A stretch of 64,000 nucleotides of DNA from Porites lobata (Eukaryota; Cnidaria; Anthozoa; Scleractinia; Poritidae): the NCBI GenBank assembly GCA_942486035.1, contig CALNXK010000126.1, positions 714,501-778,500 of the forward strand, in the 5' to 3' direction. Shown here in pieces: positions 48,849-61,964 of this stretch (positions are counted from its first letter, which is position 1; each line of letters begins with the position of its first letter). The position numbers and the translations under genes were made by a program. The notes beneath the pieces are model-generated. The model had not been told where the DNA came from. It did not search any database and saw nothing but the letters and a program-made list of their open reading frames with translations.

Positions 48849-50461
48849 CAAGAGGATAATGCACAAAGCAAACTCAACTAAAGGAGGAGTAAGATTTCAA
48901 CTGGTCTTATTGCTACTCATATGATGCCACCTATGAACGATAGAAAAACCAATTGTGAGCGTCCATCTGGCACAGCTTGATGTTATTGTGCATCATTTTT
49001 CGGTTACTGCGCCTCTGAAGTGTCATTCCTAGCAAAATTGCCAGGGGCATAGCCAGCCCATACTGAGATCTGTAGGCCCAAGCCTAAAACTTTTTGGTTT
49101 GATCGCTCTACCGCTTGTAATAAATTATGCATTGCTGGAGTGAGCTTAAAAGGTTAAGTCTATTGGTGAGGTCAGTGTGTATTAGCAGTGCGTGCAATTT
49201 TCAGGATATCTATGTTAAATGAAAGTCAGCCAGGCCTACAACTGGTCGAAAAGCTGGCTACACCCTTGACTGCTTGCTGATCGTGGTAGTGAGCTTTCTT
49301 TGTATGTCTGATCCACAATATTTGTCCTGTATCCTTTCGTTTCTCTATTAAGGTTTTGCTCAAATAAATTTTCAAGAATGCAAACGGCTGTCTCCTATAG
49401 GTTTTGCCGCACGGATTAAAGAGGGCCCAAAATCTAACTTGCAATGACATTGAACCTATTAATGATTCGGAGATGGACGCTCTACAGCTTCATAGGCTCC
49501 TCGTTAGGCCCTGTTCCTTATTCCCAGTAAATTTTCACAACAACAACAGCAACAAAAGTACGTTTCATATTAGCTTGCGATATTTGGTGGTGAGGTGAGG
49601 CACGAATATTTGTATTTCCTACTAGGTTATTTAGTTTCTTTTCATGATTTATTTCAGTACCGTGCAGTACACGAAAAATTACTCGCATAATAAGATGATT
49701 ATCGAAATAGTGAATGCTGCTGATAGAATCAAGGGAATAATCTATCCACAAAAAAAAGTAACTGGTTTGATAAAAATAACATCCTACTATACGTATACTT
49801 ACTTTTTTTTTTACTTCAGACAACATTGATTCGGGGTGACGGATTTACGGCGTTTAAAAAGAATGAAATAATAAATGAATTAAATGTTTGTAAAAAGCAC
49901 CCGTTTTAAACAAGTGTGTCAACTACTTTTGTCCCTCATGTAGCTTCGCAAAATAGTAATAATTTCTTGCAAAATTACAACATTTTGAAATGACTTTTAA
50001 ATACGACTCATTAATAACGGTTTTGGACTGATTAGTGTTCAACTCGGTCTGTAATGATACGAGTGATTACTGAAATGGACGACACAAAGTCCTGGTATCA
50101 ATTAATCATAACCATTGCAATTTCCGAGGAAATAAATACATCCTTTTTGGTGGAAGAGCTTTTAATAACAATCATCCAAAATAAGGGAAACTTTCCCCAA
50201 TTTCTCTCTCAGAGACAGTCTAATGTTACAAATTCGTCCAATTTGGAGAATCCCCAGTTTACTAGGTTAAGCGGTTGTTGCTATGCTTATTGAGATAACT
50301 TCTGTGATTGGTGGATTTTTGCCAAGTGCAGTTAATAATGAGTTTTAGAAATAAAAAGAGAAGCCTCCAGAGTCGTCAGGAATTGATCAGTAGTTTTATG
50401 TTTACACTTATTTCCATGGCAAGAAAACAAATTTAAAGGACGACAAAAGAGAGAAAGAGAA

Positions 50462-50716
50462 GTGAAAAATGCAGAAGCAGAGCAAACTCCCCAAAACAGA
50501 ACAGGAATATTCACACAACACCAGCTCTTTGGCCTTGAACTAGAATTTGAACTAAAAGAAATTGTGTCAAGTAATGAAATTTCCGATATTTCTCAAAGAC
50601 TGCAACTTAGTGAACCCCAAGTTAGACCTTCGTTTTAACACAGACGAGCAAAATGGAGGAGAAAAGGAATGCTACGCAGACCTGATGCTCACTGCAAAAG
50701 GAAACTTTACGCTTAA
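50462..50716 (+). pseudogene. Homeobox remnant, U12
   Basis: 255 nt, TAA at 50636-50638, no private indel. Confidence 0.82.
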
Positions 50717-52102
50717 AAGCTTGTTAACTGGATTTATAGCCATTGACATTTTTATGGTTGGTGGCTTCTAGAGAAGCCGTTTTTTTCTAATAGCCTTAGC
50801 ATTCAAAGCTAAAGACTGTCAATTATCTGAGCTATTTTAGCTGAAAAGCTGTCCTTTTGTTCCTGTTGTTCTTCTTTGAAAACAAACGTTTCATCACTGA
50901 TTGGCAGTTTTCTTTACTGTCCAAATTTGTGCTGTGAATCTTCTTCATATGCCTGTCAAGCCATGAAATGAATATGTTGATTGACATGCTTCACCAAAGA
51001 GCAGTTTACTAGGTTTTGAAGAGGATGCTTTAAATTGTTCTTCTTGGTCTTTCTTGATGACATCGTTTCAAATGTTTGTCCAACCCTTTGAAATACAAGC
51101 CAGCTTGTTAACAACCAGAAAATCAGCAGTAAACATCTGAAGCCATGATTTCTAATAACGCTTACTCAGTAGCTACGCAATCGAACTTTGTCTGCCATTG
51201 GCTTGGCAATACAAATGTACAATGTACACCTGGGATTTGAGGCCAGATGTATTTGCATAATCATAGTAAGCACGTGGCACCTCGTGCTTGACTTCATTTG
51301 CCTATCAAAAACGCAAAACAAATAATGCCTTCTCTGCAGAGCGCACTATGCGATTCGTGCCAGGGTTCAGTGCTATTTAGAGTTCAACCCTCATTTAAAA
51401 TGGAATTACTGTTTTTCGATTTTCTTTTGTAATATTTTCAATTGCTCGAATGGTTCCCTGCCTGGTGGCTACACAGAATTTCTTCTCATTTCTCGTTTTT
51501 CCTACTTTTTCCATTCAAAGGAGAAAAGGTGTAACACTTAAACTTGGTCTTAATGTAACTGTAATGAAGTTGAAACGAATACAATAAGCTTCTCTCCAAT
51601 TTTTTTTAGGGACAAAATCTTAGAAAAATTGTGTCTTGGGACAGGAAGACATGAAGCTGAACTGTAATTTGGTATGTATATTATTTCGTCCCGAGAAGAC
51701 CATTTCAAGGTTTTTTTCCTTTGAGGGAAAGGAAGAACAACAGGAAAACATGGCCAATCTTTGCTTTAAAGCGCTAACAAGTGTATGCTGCAGTTAAATG
51801 GTCATCATTTGTAATAGTCGATCATGCACACGCATTATACCTGTTTTAAGACAGATGTAGACTTTACCACAAGTTGACTTTTTTGAGCAACATAGTTGTG
51901 AAAAGAGTGCCCAACGAAAATGGACTTTCAGAAAGTCTAAGGCAGATGTGTAGGAATTTTAGTACCTTCTGGAGGCCTCGGTTGTCGGCTTTGGGTTTAC
52001 CTCTAGCAAAATTTGGTTTCGTGTCTGGTTTGAATTTGCAACAGAACCTGGAAACAAAAACTTTTTAACCTATTAATTCATTGATCTAGACCATTTTTAT
52101 GA

Positions 52103-52510
52103 GCGTCAAAGAACACAATACAATACCTGCACCAAAATGGTGTCGCTCACCGAGATCTTAAGCCAGCAAATATCCTGATCAGCAATTAACATTATTGTGA
52201 TTTGGCAATCGATGATATAGAGCAAGCCTGGGAATGCCACCCTTTAGTTCGTAAAGTTGCTGATTTTGGCGAAGGCTGCTTTGGTGAAATACAGACTAAT
52301 TCCAGTCTACAGTCCAAAACGAATCGCGTAAACCAAGGTACACCCATGTATATGGCCCCCGAGATGCTAGTTGAAGAGATGCGATTGCCAGTTGCATCAG
52401 CAGTCTTTTGGCATGATCTTCTCTGTCCTTATTAATTGAGCATCTGGTACCCATACTATGGGAAAATTCAAGAAGCCCTAGAAGGGGAAAGCGCCTATTT
52501 GGACGTTTGA
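52103..52510 (+). pseudogene. Protein kinase remnant, U12
   Basis: TAA at 52187-52189, then open 52202-52435 through DFG and APE; five C. Confidence 0.85.
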
Positions 52511-52584
52511 GAATCTCTTTAAGAACAGGAAAGTTTGAGTTTGATAGCAGCTACACGGTGGAGACCAAGAATGAAAAGATATAA

Positions 52585-53218
52585 TGTGACAAGAGCTGCA
52601 AATCCTTCGCGATGGTGGTGGTTTCTGCCCTCATGTTCTTGTTGTTGCAGAGAAAATTGAAAAGCTGCGAAGCTTCATGGATTCCTACAAGAAATCTAGT
52701 AACAAACTGGGCAACATCAGCGCAAACCTCCCTAAACAACTTGGGGGAAAGCCAAATCAAGAAAAGAAACCAAGAAGAGGAAAAAACAATGTGAGCCAGG
52801 AACCAGTCCTGTTAGAGGAAGACTATTCCGACATGATGGCACCAAAACCCATGAGGTAAACCGAATATTACCAAAATGACGAGCCCTTCTATGTAGTATT
52901 CATTCATCACTATGCAAACGCAACAACATGCATTGGTTGCACAAATGAGTTCCCCAAGCGAGTACAGATAGCACCCTACAACATTGCCATACTTCAAAAA
53001 GAGCGTTACTGGTACCTAAAAAAAAAGATGATCAAGGGAATGTTGAAATGGTACCAACCCATAAAAAGAAGGCCAAGAGGTTTTACTGCGTACATAAAGA
53101 GTGTATTCTTCGAAGGCACCCTTAGTTCTGGAGAGGTTTGGTAACTGTCTCTACTAATGTCCAGGGGCGCTTGAAAGAGAGCCACAAGGATCTATATGCA
53201 ATGCTAAAGTTTAGATAA
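52585..53218 (+). pseudogene. CxxC...CxHxxC ORF remnant, U13
   Basis: One T is lost near 52606 at its start, CTTCAAAAAGAGC occurs near 52992, and there is a nine-A run near 53018. Confidence 0.55.
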
Positions 53219-54823
53219 CAAGAGGATAATGCACAAAGCAAACTCAACTAAAGGAGGAGTAAGATTTCAACTGGTCTTATTGCTACTCATATGATGCCAC
53301 CTATGAACGATAGAAAAACCAATTGTGAGCGTCCATCTGGCACAGCTTGATGTTATTGTGCATCATTTTTCGGTTACTGCGCCTCTGAAGTGTCATTCCT
53401 AGCAAAATTGCCAGGGGCATAGCCAGCCCATACTGAGATCTGTAGGCCCAAGCCTAAAACTTTTTGGTTTGATCGCTCTACCGCTTGTAATAAATTATGC
53501 ATTGCTGGAGTGAGCTTAAAAGGTTAAGTCTATTGGTGAGGTCAGTGTGTATTAGCAGTGCGTGCAATTTTCAGGATATCTATGTTAAATGAAAGTCAGC
53601 CAGGCCTACAACTGGTCGAAAAGCTGGCTACACCCTTGACTGCTTGCTGATCGTGGTAGTGAGCTTTCTTTGTATGTCTGATCCACAATATTTGTCCTGT
53701 ATCCTTTCGTTTCTCTATTAAGGTTTTGCTCAAATAAATTTTCAAGAATGCAAACGGCTGTCTCCTATAGGTTTTGCCGCACGGATTAAAGAGGGCCCAA
53801 AATCTAACTTGCAATGACATTGAACCTATTAATGATTCGGAGATGGACAGCTCATAGGCTCCTCGTTAGGCCCTGTTCCTTATTCCCAGTAAATTTTCAC
53901 AACAACAACAGCAACAAAAAAACGTTTCATATTAGCTTGCGATATTTGGTGGTGAGGTGAGGCACGAATATTTGTATTTCCTACTAGGTTATTTAGTTTC
54001 TTTTCATGATTTATTTCAGTACCGTGCAGTACACGAAAAATTACTCGCATAATAAGATGATTATCGAAATAGTGAATGCTGCTGATAGAATCAAGGGAAT
54101 AATCTATCCACAAAAAAAGTAACTGGTTTGATAAAAATAACATCCTACTATACGTATACTTACTTTTTTTTTTACTTCAGACAACATTGATTCGGGGTGA
54201 CGGATTTACGGCGTTTAAAAAGAATGAAATAATAAATGAATTAAATGTTTGTAAAAAGCACCCGTTTTAAACAAGTGTGTCAACTACTTTTGTCCCTCAT
54301 GTAGCTTCGCAAAATAGTAATAATTTCTTGCAAAATTACAACATTTTGAAATGACTTTTAAATACGACTCATTAATAACGGTTTTGGACTGATTAGTGTT
54401 CAACTCGGTCTGTAATGATACGAGTGATTACTGAAATGGACGACACAAAGTCCTGGTATCAATTAATCATAACCATTGCAATTTCCGAGGAAATAAATAC
54501 ATCCTTTTTTGGTGGAAGAGCTTTTAATAACAATCATCCAAAATAAGGGAAACTTTCCCCAATTTCTCTCTCAGAGACAGTCTAATGTTACAAATTCGTC
54601 CAATTTGGAGAATCCCCAGTTTACTAGGTTAAGCGGTTGTTGCTATGCTTATTGAGATAACTTCTGTGATTGGTGGATTTTTGCCAAGTGCAGTTAATAA
54701 TGAGTTTTAGAAATAAAAAGAGAAGCCTCCAGAGTCGTCAGGAATTGATCAGTAGTTTTATGTTTACACTTATTTCCATGGCAAGAAAACAAATTTAAAG
54801 GACGACAAAAGAGAGAAAGAGAA

Positions 54824-55078
54824 GTGAAAAATGCAGAAGCAGAGCAAACTCCCCAAAACAGAACAGGAATATTCACACAACACCAGCTCTTTGGCCTTGA
54901 ACTAGAATTTGAACTAAAAGAAATTGTGTCAAGTAATGAAATTTCCGATATTTCTCAAAGACTGCAACTTAGTGAACCCCAAGTTAGACCTTCGTTTTAA
55001 CACAGACGAGCAAAATGGAGGAGAAAAGGAATGCTACGCAGACCTGATGCTCACTGCAAAAGGAAACTTTACGCTTAA
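54824..55078 (+). pseudogene. Homeobox remnant, U13
   Basis: 255 nt, TAA at 54998-55000. Identical to the array form apart from an extra A downstream. Confidence 0.82.
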
Positions 55079-56468
55079 AAAGCTTGTTAACTGGATTTAT
55101 AGCCATTGACATTTTTATGGTTGGTGGCTTCTAGAGAAGCCGTTTTTTTCTAATAGCCTTAGCATTCAAAGCTAAAGACTGTCAATTATCTGAGCTATTT
55201 TTAGCTGAAAAGCTGTCCTTTTGTTCCTGTTGTTCTTCTTTGAAAACAAACGTTTCATCACTGATTGGCAGTTTTCTTTACTGTCCAAATTTGTGCTGTG
55301 AATCTTCTTCATATGCCTGTCAAGCCATGAAATGAATATGTTGATTGACATGCTTCACCAAAGAGCAGTTTACTAGGTTTTGAAGAGGATGCTTTAAATT
55401 GTTCTTCTTGGTCTTTCTTGATGACATCGTTTCAAATGTTTGTCCAACCCTTTGAAATACAAGCCAGCTTGTTAACAACCAGAAAATCAGCAGTAAACAT
55501 CTGAAGCCATGATTTCTAATAACGCTTACTCAGTAGCTACGCAATCGAACTTTGTCTGCCATTGGCTTGGCAATACAAATGTACAATGTACACCTGGGAT
55601 TTGAGGCCAGATGTATTTGCATAATCATAGTAAGCACGTGGCACCTCGTGCTTGACTTCATTTGCCTATCAAAAACGCAAAACAAATAATGCCTTTCTGC
55701 TGCAGAGCGCACTATGCGATTCGTGCCAGGGTTCAGTGCTATTTAGAGTTCAACCCTCATTTAAAATGGAATTACTGTTTTTCGATTTTCTTTTGTAATA
55801 TTTTCAATTGCTCGAATGGTTCCCTGCCTGGTGGCTACACAGAATTTCTTCTCATTTCTCGTTTTTCCTACTTTTTCCATTCAAAGGAGAAAAGGTGTAA
55901 CACTTAAACTTGGTCTTAATGTAACTGTAATGAAGTTGAAACGAATACAATAAGCTTCTCTCCAATTTTTTTTAGGGACAAAATCTTAGAAAAATTGTGT
56001 CTTGGGACAGGAAGACATGAAGCTGAACTGTAATTTGGTATGTATATTATTTCGTCCCGAGAAGACCATTTCAAGGTTTTTTTCCTTTGAGGGAAAGGAA
56101 GAACAACAGGAAAACATGGCCAATCTTTGCTTTAAAGCGCTAACAAGTGTATGCTGCAGTTAAATGGTCATCATTTGTAATAGTCGATCATGCACACGCA
56201 TTATACCTGTTTTAAGACAGATGTAGACTTTACCACAAGTTGACTTTTTGAGCAACATAGTTGTGAAAAAAGAGTGCCCAACGAAAATGGACTTTCAGAA
56301 AGTCTAAGGCAGATGTGTAGGAATTTTAGTACCTTCTGGAGGCCTCGGTTGTCGGCTTTGGGTTTACCTCTAGCAAAATTTGGTTTCGTGTCTGGTTTGA
56401 ATTTGCAACAGAACCTGAAACAAAAACTTTTTAACCTATTAATTCATTGATCTAGACCATTTTTATGA

Positions 56469-56877
56469 GCGTCAAAGAACACAATACAATACCTGCACCA
56501 AAATGGTGTCGCTCACCGAGATCTTAAGCCAGCAAATATCCTGATCAGCAATTAACATTATTGTGATTTGGCAATCGATGATATAGAGCAAGCCTGGGAA
56601 TGCCACCCTTTAGTTCGTAAAGTTGCTGATTTTGGCGAAGGCTGCTTTGGTGAAATACAGACTAATTCCAGTCTACAGTCCAAAACGAATCGCGTAGAAC
56701 CAAGGTACACCCATGTATATGGCCCCCGAGATGCTAGTTGAAGAGATGCGATTGCCAGTTGCATCAGCAGTCTTTTGGCATGATCTTCTCTGTCCTTATT
56801 AATTGAGCATCTGGTACCCATACTATGGGAAAATTCAAGAAGCCCTAGAAGGGGAAAGCGCCTATTTGGACGTTTGA
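56469..56877 (+). pseudogene. Protein kinase remnant, U13
   Basis: TAA at 56553-56555. An inserted G (CGCGTAGAACC near 56693) breaks the activation segment before APE although the C run is normal. Confidence 0.83.
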
Positions 56878-56951
56878 GAATCTCTTTAAGAACAGGAAAG
56901 TTTGAGTTTGATAGCAGCTACACGGTGGAGACCAAGAATGAAAAGATATAA

Positions 56952-57591
56952 TGTGACAAGAGCTGCAAATCCTTTCGCGATGGTGGTGGTTTCTGCCCTC
57001 ATGTTCTTGTTGTTGCAGAGAAAATTGAAAAGCTGCGAAGCTTCATGGATTCCTACAAGAAATCTAGTAACAAACTGGGCAACATCAGCGCAAACCTCCC
57101 TAAACAACTTGGGGGAAAGCCAAATCAAGAAAAGAAACCAAGAAGAGGAAAAAAAACAATGTGAGCCAGGAACCAGTCCTGTTAGAGGAAGACTATTCCG
57201 ACATGATGGCACCAAAACCCATGAGGTAAACCGAATATTACCAAAATGACGAGCCCTTCTATGTAGTATTCATTCATCACTATGCAAACGCAACAACATG
57301 CATTGGTTGCACAAATGAGTTCCCCAAGCGAGTACAGATAGCACCCTACAACATTGCCATACTTCAAAAAAGAGCGTTACTGGTACCTAAAAAAAATGAT
57401 GATCAAGGGAATGTTGAAATGGTACCAACCCATAAAAAGAAGGCCAAGAGGTTTTACTGCGTACATAAAGAGTGTATTCTTCTTCAAGGCACCCTTAGTT
57501 CTGGAGAGGTTTGGTAACTGTCTCTACTAATGTCCAGGGGCGCTTGAAAGAGAGCCACAAGGATCTATATGCAATGCTAAAGTTTAGATAA
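56952..57591 (+). pseudogene. CxxC...CxHxxC ORF remnant, U14
   Basis: Two extra A near 57150, CTTCAAAAAAGAGC near 57362, and CTTCTTCAAGG near 57480 in place of CTTCGAAGG. Confidence 0.55.
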
Positions 57592-59198
57592 CAAGAGGAT
57601 AATGCACAAAGCAAACTCAACTAAAGGAGGAGTAAGATTTCAACTGGTCTTATTGCTACTCATATGATGCCACCTATGAACGATAGAAAAACCAATTGTG
57701 AGCGTCCATCTGGCACAGCTTGATGTTATTGTGCATCATTTTTCGGTTACTGCGCCTCTGAAGTGTCATTCCTAGCAAAATTGCCAGGGGGCATAGCCAG
57801 CCCATACTGAGATCTGTAGGCCCAAGCCTAAAACTTTTTGGTTTGATCGCTCTACCGCTTGTAATAAATTATGCATTGCTGGAGTGAGCTTAAAAGGTTA
57901 AGTCTATTGGTGAGGTCAGTGTGTATTAGCAGTGCGTGCAATTTTCAGGATATCTATGTTAAATGAAAGTCAGCCAGGCCTACAACTGGTCGAAAAGCTG
58001 GCTACACCCTTGACTGCTTGCTGATCGTGGTAGTGAGCTTTCTTTGTATGTCTGATCCACAATATTTGTCCTGTATCCTTTCGTTTCTCTATTAAGGTTT
58101 TGCTCAAATAAATTTTCAAGAATGCAAACGGCTGTCTCCTATAGGTTTTGCCGCACGGATTAAAGAGGGCCCAAAATCTAACTTGCAATGACATTGAACC
58201 TATTAATGATTCGGAGATGGACGCTCATAGGCTCCTCGTTAGGCCCTGTTCCTTATTCCCAGTAAATTTTCACAACAACAACAGCAACAAAAGTACGTTT
58301 CATATTAGCTTGCGATATTTGGTGGTGAGGTGAGGCACGAATATTTGTATTTCCTACTAGGTTATTTAGTTTCTTTTCATGATTTATTTCAGTACCGTGC
58401 AGTACACGAAAAATTACTCGCATAATAAGATGATTATCGAAATAGTGAATGCTGCTGATAGAATCAAGGGAATAATCTATCCACAAAAAAGTAACTGGTT
58501 TGATAAAAATAACATCCTACTATACGTATACTTACTTTTTTTTTACTTCAGACAACATTGATTCGGGGGGTGACGGGATTTACGGCGTTTAAAAAGAATG
58601 AAATAATAAATGAATTAAATGTTTGTAAAAAGCACCCGTTTTAAACAAGTGTGTCAACTACTTTTGTCCCTCACGTAGCTTCGCAAAATAGTAATAATTT
58701 CTTGCAAAATTACAACATTTTGAAATGACTTTTAAATACGACTCATTAATAACGGTTTTGGACTGATTAGTGTTCAACTCGGTCTGTAATGATACGAGTG
58801 ATTACTGAAATGGACGACACAAAGTCCTGGTATCAATTAATCATAACCATTGCAATTTCCGAGGAAATAAATACATCCTTTTTTTTGGTGGAAGAGCTTT
58901 TAATAACAATCATCCAAAATAAGGGAAACTTTCCCCAATTTCTCTCTCAGAGACAGTCTAATGTTACAAATTCGTCCAATTTGGAGAATCCCCAGTTTAC
59001 TAGGTTAAGCGGTTGTTGCTATGCTTATTGAGATAACTTCTGTGATTGGTGGATTTTTGCAAGTGCAGTTAATAATGAGTTTTAGAAATAAAAAGAGAAG
59101 CCTCCAGAGTCGTCAGGAATTGATCAGTAGTTTTATGTTTACACTTATTTCCATGGCAAGAAAACAAATTTAAAGGACGACAAAAAGAGAAAAGAGAA

Positions 59199-59453
59199 GT
59201 GAAAAATGCAGAAGCAGAGCAAACTCCCCAAAACAGAACAGGAATATTCACACAACACCAGCTCTTTGGCCTTGAACTAGAATTTGAACTAAAAGAAATT
59301 GTGTCAAGTAATGAAATTTCCGATATTTCTCAAAGACTGCAACTTAGTGAACCCCAAGTTAGACCTTCGTTTTAACACAGACGAGCAAAATGGAGGAGAA
59401 AAGGAATGCTACGCAGACCTGATGCTCACTGCAAAAGGAAACTTTACGCTTAA
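59199..59453 (+). pseudogene. Homeobox remnant, U14
   Basis: 255 nt, TAA at 59373-59375. The upstream AAAAAGAGAAAAGAG near 59182 differs from AAAAGAGAGAAAGAG of other units. Confidence 0.82.
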
Positions 59454-60848
59454 AAGCTTGTTAACTGGATTTATAGCCATTGACATTTTTATGGTTGGTG
59501 GCTTCTAGAGAAGCCGTTTTTTTCTAATAGCCTTAGCATTCAAAGCTAAAGACTGTCAATTATCTGAGCTATTTTAGCTGAAAAGCTGTCCTTTTGTTCC
59601 TGTTGTTCTTCTTTGGAAAACAAACGTTTCATCACTGATTGGCAGTTTTCTTTACTGTCCAAATTTGTGCTGTGAATCTTCTTCATATGCCTGTCAAGCC
59701 ATGAAATGAATATGTTGATTGACATGCTTCACCAAAGAGCAGTTTACTAGGTTTTGAAGAGGATGCTTTAAATTGTTCTTCTTGGTCTTTCTTGGATGAC
59801 ATCGTTTCAAATGTTTGTCCAACCCTTTGAAATACAAGCCAGCTTGTTAACAACCAGAAAATCAGCAGTAAACATCTGAAGCCATGATTTCTAATAACGC
59901 TTACTCAGTAGCTACGCAATCGAACTTTGTCTGCCATTGGCTTGGCAATACAAATGTACAATGTACACCTGGGATTTGAGGCCAGATGTATTTGCATAAT
60001 CATAGTAAGCACGTGGCACCTCGTGCTTGACTTCATTTGCCTATCAAAAAACGCAAAACAAATAATGCCTTCTCTGCAGAGCGCACTATGCGATTCGTGC
60101 CAGGGTTCAGTGCTATTTAGAGTTCAACCCTCATTTAAAATGGAATTACTGTTTTTCGATTTTCTTTTGTAATATTTTCAATTGCTCGAATGGTTCCCTG
60201 CCTGGTGGCTACACAGAATTTCTTCTCATTTCTCGTTTTTCCTACTTTTTCCATTCAAAGGAGAAAAGGTGTAACACTTAAACTTGGTCTTAATGTAACT
60301 GTAATGAAGTTGAAACGAATACAATAAGCTTCTCTCCAATTTTTTTTTTAGGGACAAAATCTTAGAAAAATTGTGTCTTGGGACAGGAAGACATGAAGCT
60401 GAACTGTAATTTGGTATGTATATTATTTCGTCCCGAGAAGACCATTTCAAGGTTTTTTTTTTCCTTTGAGGGAAAGGAAGAACAACAGGAAAACATGGCC
60501 AATCTTTGCTTTAAAGCGCTAACAAGTGTATGCTGCAGTTAAATGGTCATCATTTGTAATAGTCGATCATGCACACGCATTATACCTGTTTTAAGACAGA
60601 TGTAGACTTTACCACAAGTTGACTTTTTTTGAGCAACATAGTTGTGAAAAGAGTGCCCAACGAAAATGGACTTTCAGAAAGTCTAAGGCAGATGTGTTGG
60701 AATTTTAGTACCTTCTGGAGGCCTCGGTTGTCGGCTTTGGGTTTACCTCTAGCAAAATTTGGTTTCGTGTCTGGTTTGAATTTGCAACAGAACCTGGAAA
60801 CAAAAACTTTTTAACCTATTAATTCATTGATCTAGACCATTTTTATGA

Positions 60849-61257
60849 GCGTCAAAGAACACAATACAATACCTGCACCAAAATGGTGTCGCTCACCGAG
60901 ATCTTAAGCCAGCAAATATCCTGATCAGCAATTAACATTATTGTGATTTGGCAATCGATTATATAGAGCAAGCCTGGGAATGCCACCCTTTAGTTCGTAA
61001 AGTTGCTGATTTTGGCGAAGGCTGCTTTGGTGAAATACAGACTAATTCCAGTCTACAGTCCAAAACGAATCGCGTAAACCAAGGTACACCCATGTATATG
61101 GCCCCCCCCGATGCTAGTTGAAGAGATGCGATTGCCAGTTGCATCAGCAGTCTTTTGGCATGATCTTCTCTGTCCTTATTAATTGAGCATCTGGTACCCA
61201 TACTATGGGAAAATTCAAGAAGCCCTAGAAGGGGAAAGCGCCTATTTGGACGTTTGA
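60849..61257 (+). pseudogene. Protein kinase remnant, U14
   Basis: TAA at 60933-60935, the GATTATAT variant near 60957, and an eight-C run near 61102 with loss of the following GA, so APE is destroyed. Confidence 0.82.
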
Positions 61258-61331
61258 GAATCTCTTTAAGAACAGGAAAGTTTGAGTTTGATAGCAGCTA
61301 CACGGTGGAGACCAAGAATGAAAAGATATAA

Positions 61332-61964
61332 TGTGACAAGAGCTGCAAATCCTTTCGCGATGGTGGTGGTTTCTGCCCTCATGTTCTTGTTGTTGCAGAG
61401 AAAATTGAAAAGCTGCGAAGCTTCATGGATTCCTACAAGAAATCTAGTAACAAACTGGGCAACATCAGCGCAAACCTCCCTAAACAACTTGGGGGAAAGC
61501 CAAATCAAGAAAAGAAACCAAGAAGAGGAAAAAACAATGTGAGCCAGGAACCAGTCCTGTTAGAGGAAGACTATTCCGACATGATGGCACCAAAACCCAT
61601 GAGGTAAACCGAATATTACCAAAATGACGAGCCCTTCTATGTAGTATTCATTCATCACTATGCAAACGCAACAACATGCATTGGTTGCACAAATGAGTTC
61701 CCCAAGCGAGTACAGATAGCACCCTACAACATTGCCATACTTCGCAAAGAGCGTTACTGGTACCTAAAAAAAGATGATCAAGGGAATGTTGAAATGGTAC
61801 CAACCCATAAAAAGAAGGCCAAGAGGTTTTACTGCGTACATAAAGAGTGTATTCTTCGAAGGCACCCTTAGTTCTGGAGAGGTTTGGTAACTGTCTCTAC
61901 TAATGTCCAGGGGCGCTTGAAAGAGAGCCACAAGGATCTATATGCAATGCTAAAGTTTAGATAA
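61332..61964 (+). pseudogene. CxxC...CxHxxC ORF remnant, U15
   Basis: 633 nt with only the two shared stops; equivalent to the U2 and U6 copies. Confidence 0.6.

Larger units (their letters stand above)
48141..52510 (+). repeat. Macrosatellite unit U12 (class B)
   Basis: Length 4370 bp. It has the long form of the microdeletion site near 49478 although its neighbours U11 and U13 have shortened forms. The kinase remnant is open through APE. CTTTGAAAAC near 50874 and TTTCTTGATGAC near 51050 group it with U13. Confidence 0.97.
52511..56877 (+). repeat. Macrosatellite unit U13 (class B)
   Basis: Length 4367 bp. One T is missing near 52606, breaking the unit-start reading frame. GACAGCTCATAGG near 53846 is a private form of the microdeletion site. 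The kinase remnant has an extra G near 56696. Confidence 0.97.
56878..61257 (+). repeat. Macrosatellite unit U14 (class B)
   Basis: Length 4380 bp. It has the CGGGGGGTGACGGG and CTCACGTAG pair seen in U5 and U8, GATTATAT near 60957, CTTCTTCAAGG near 57480 and an eight-C run near 61102 with two following bases lost. A private T near 60698 changes GTGTAGG to GTGTTGG. Confidence 0.97.
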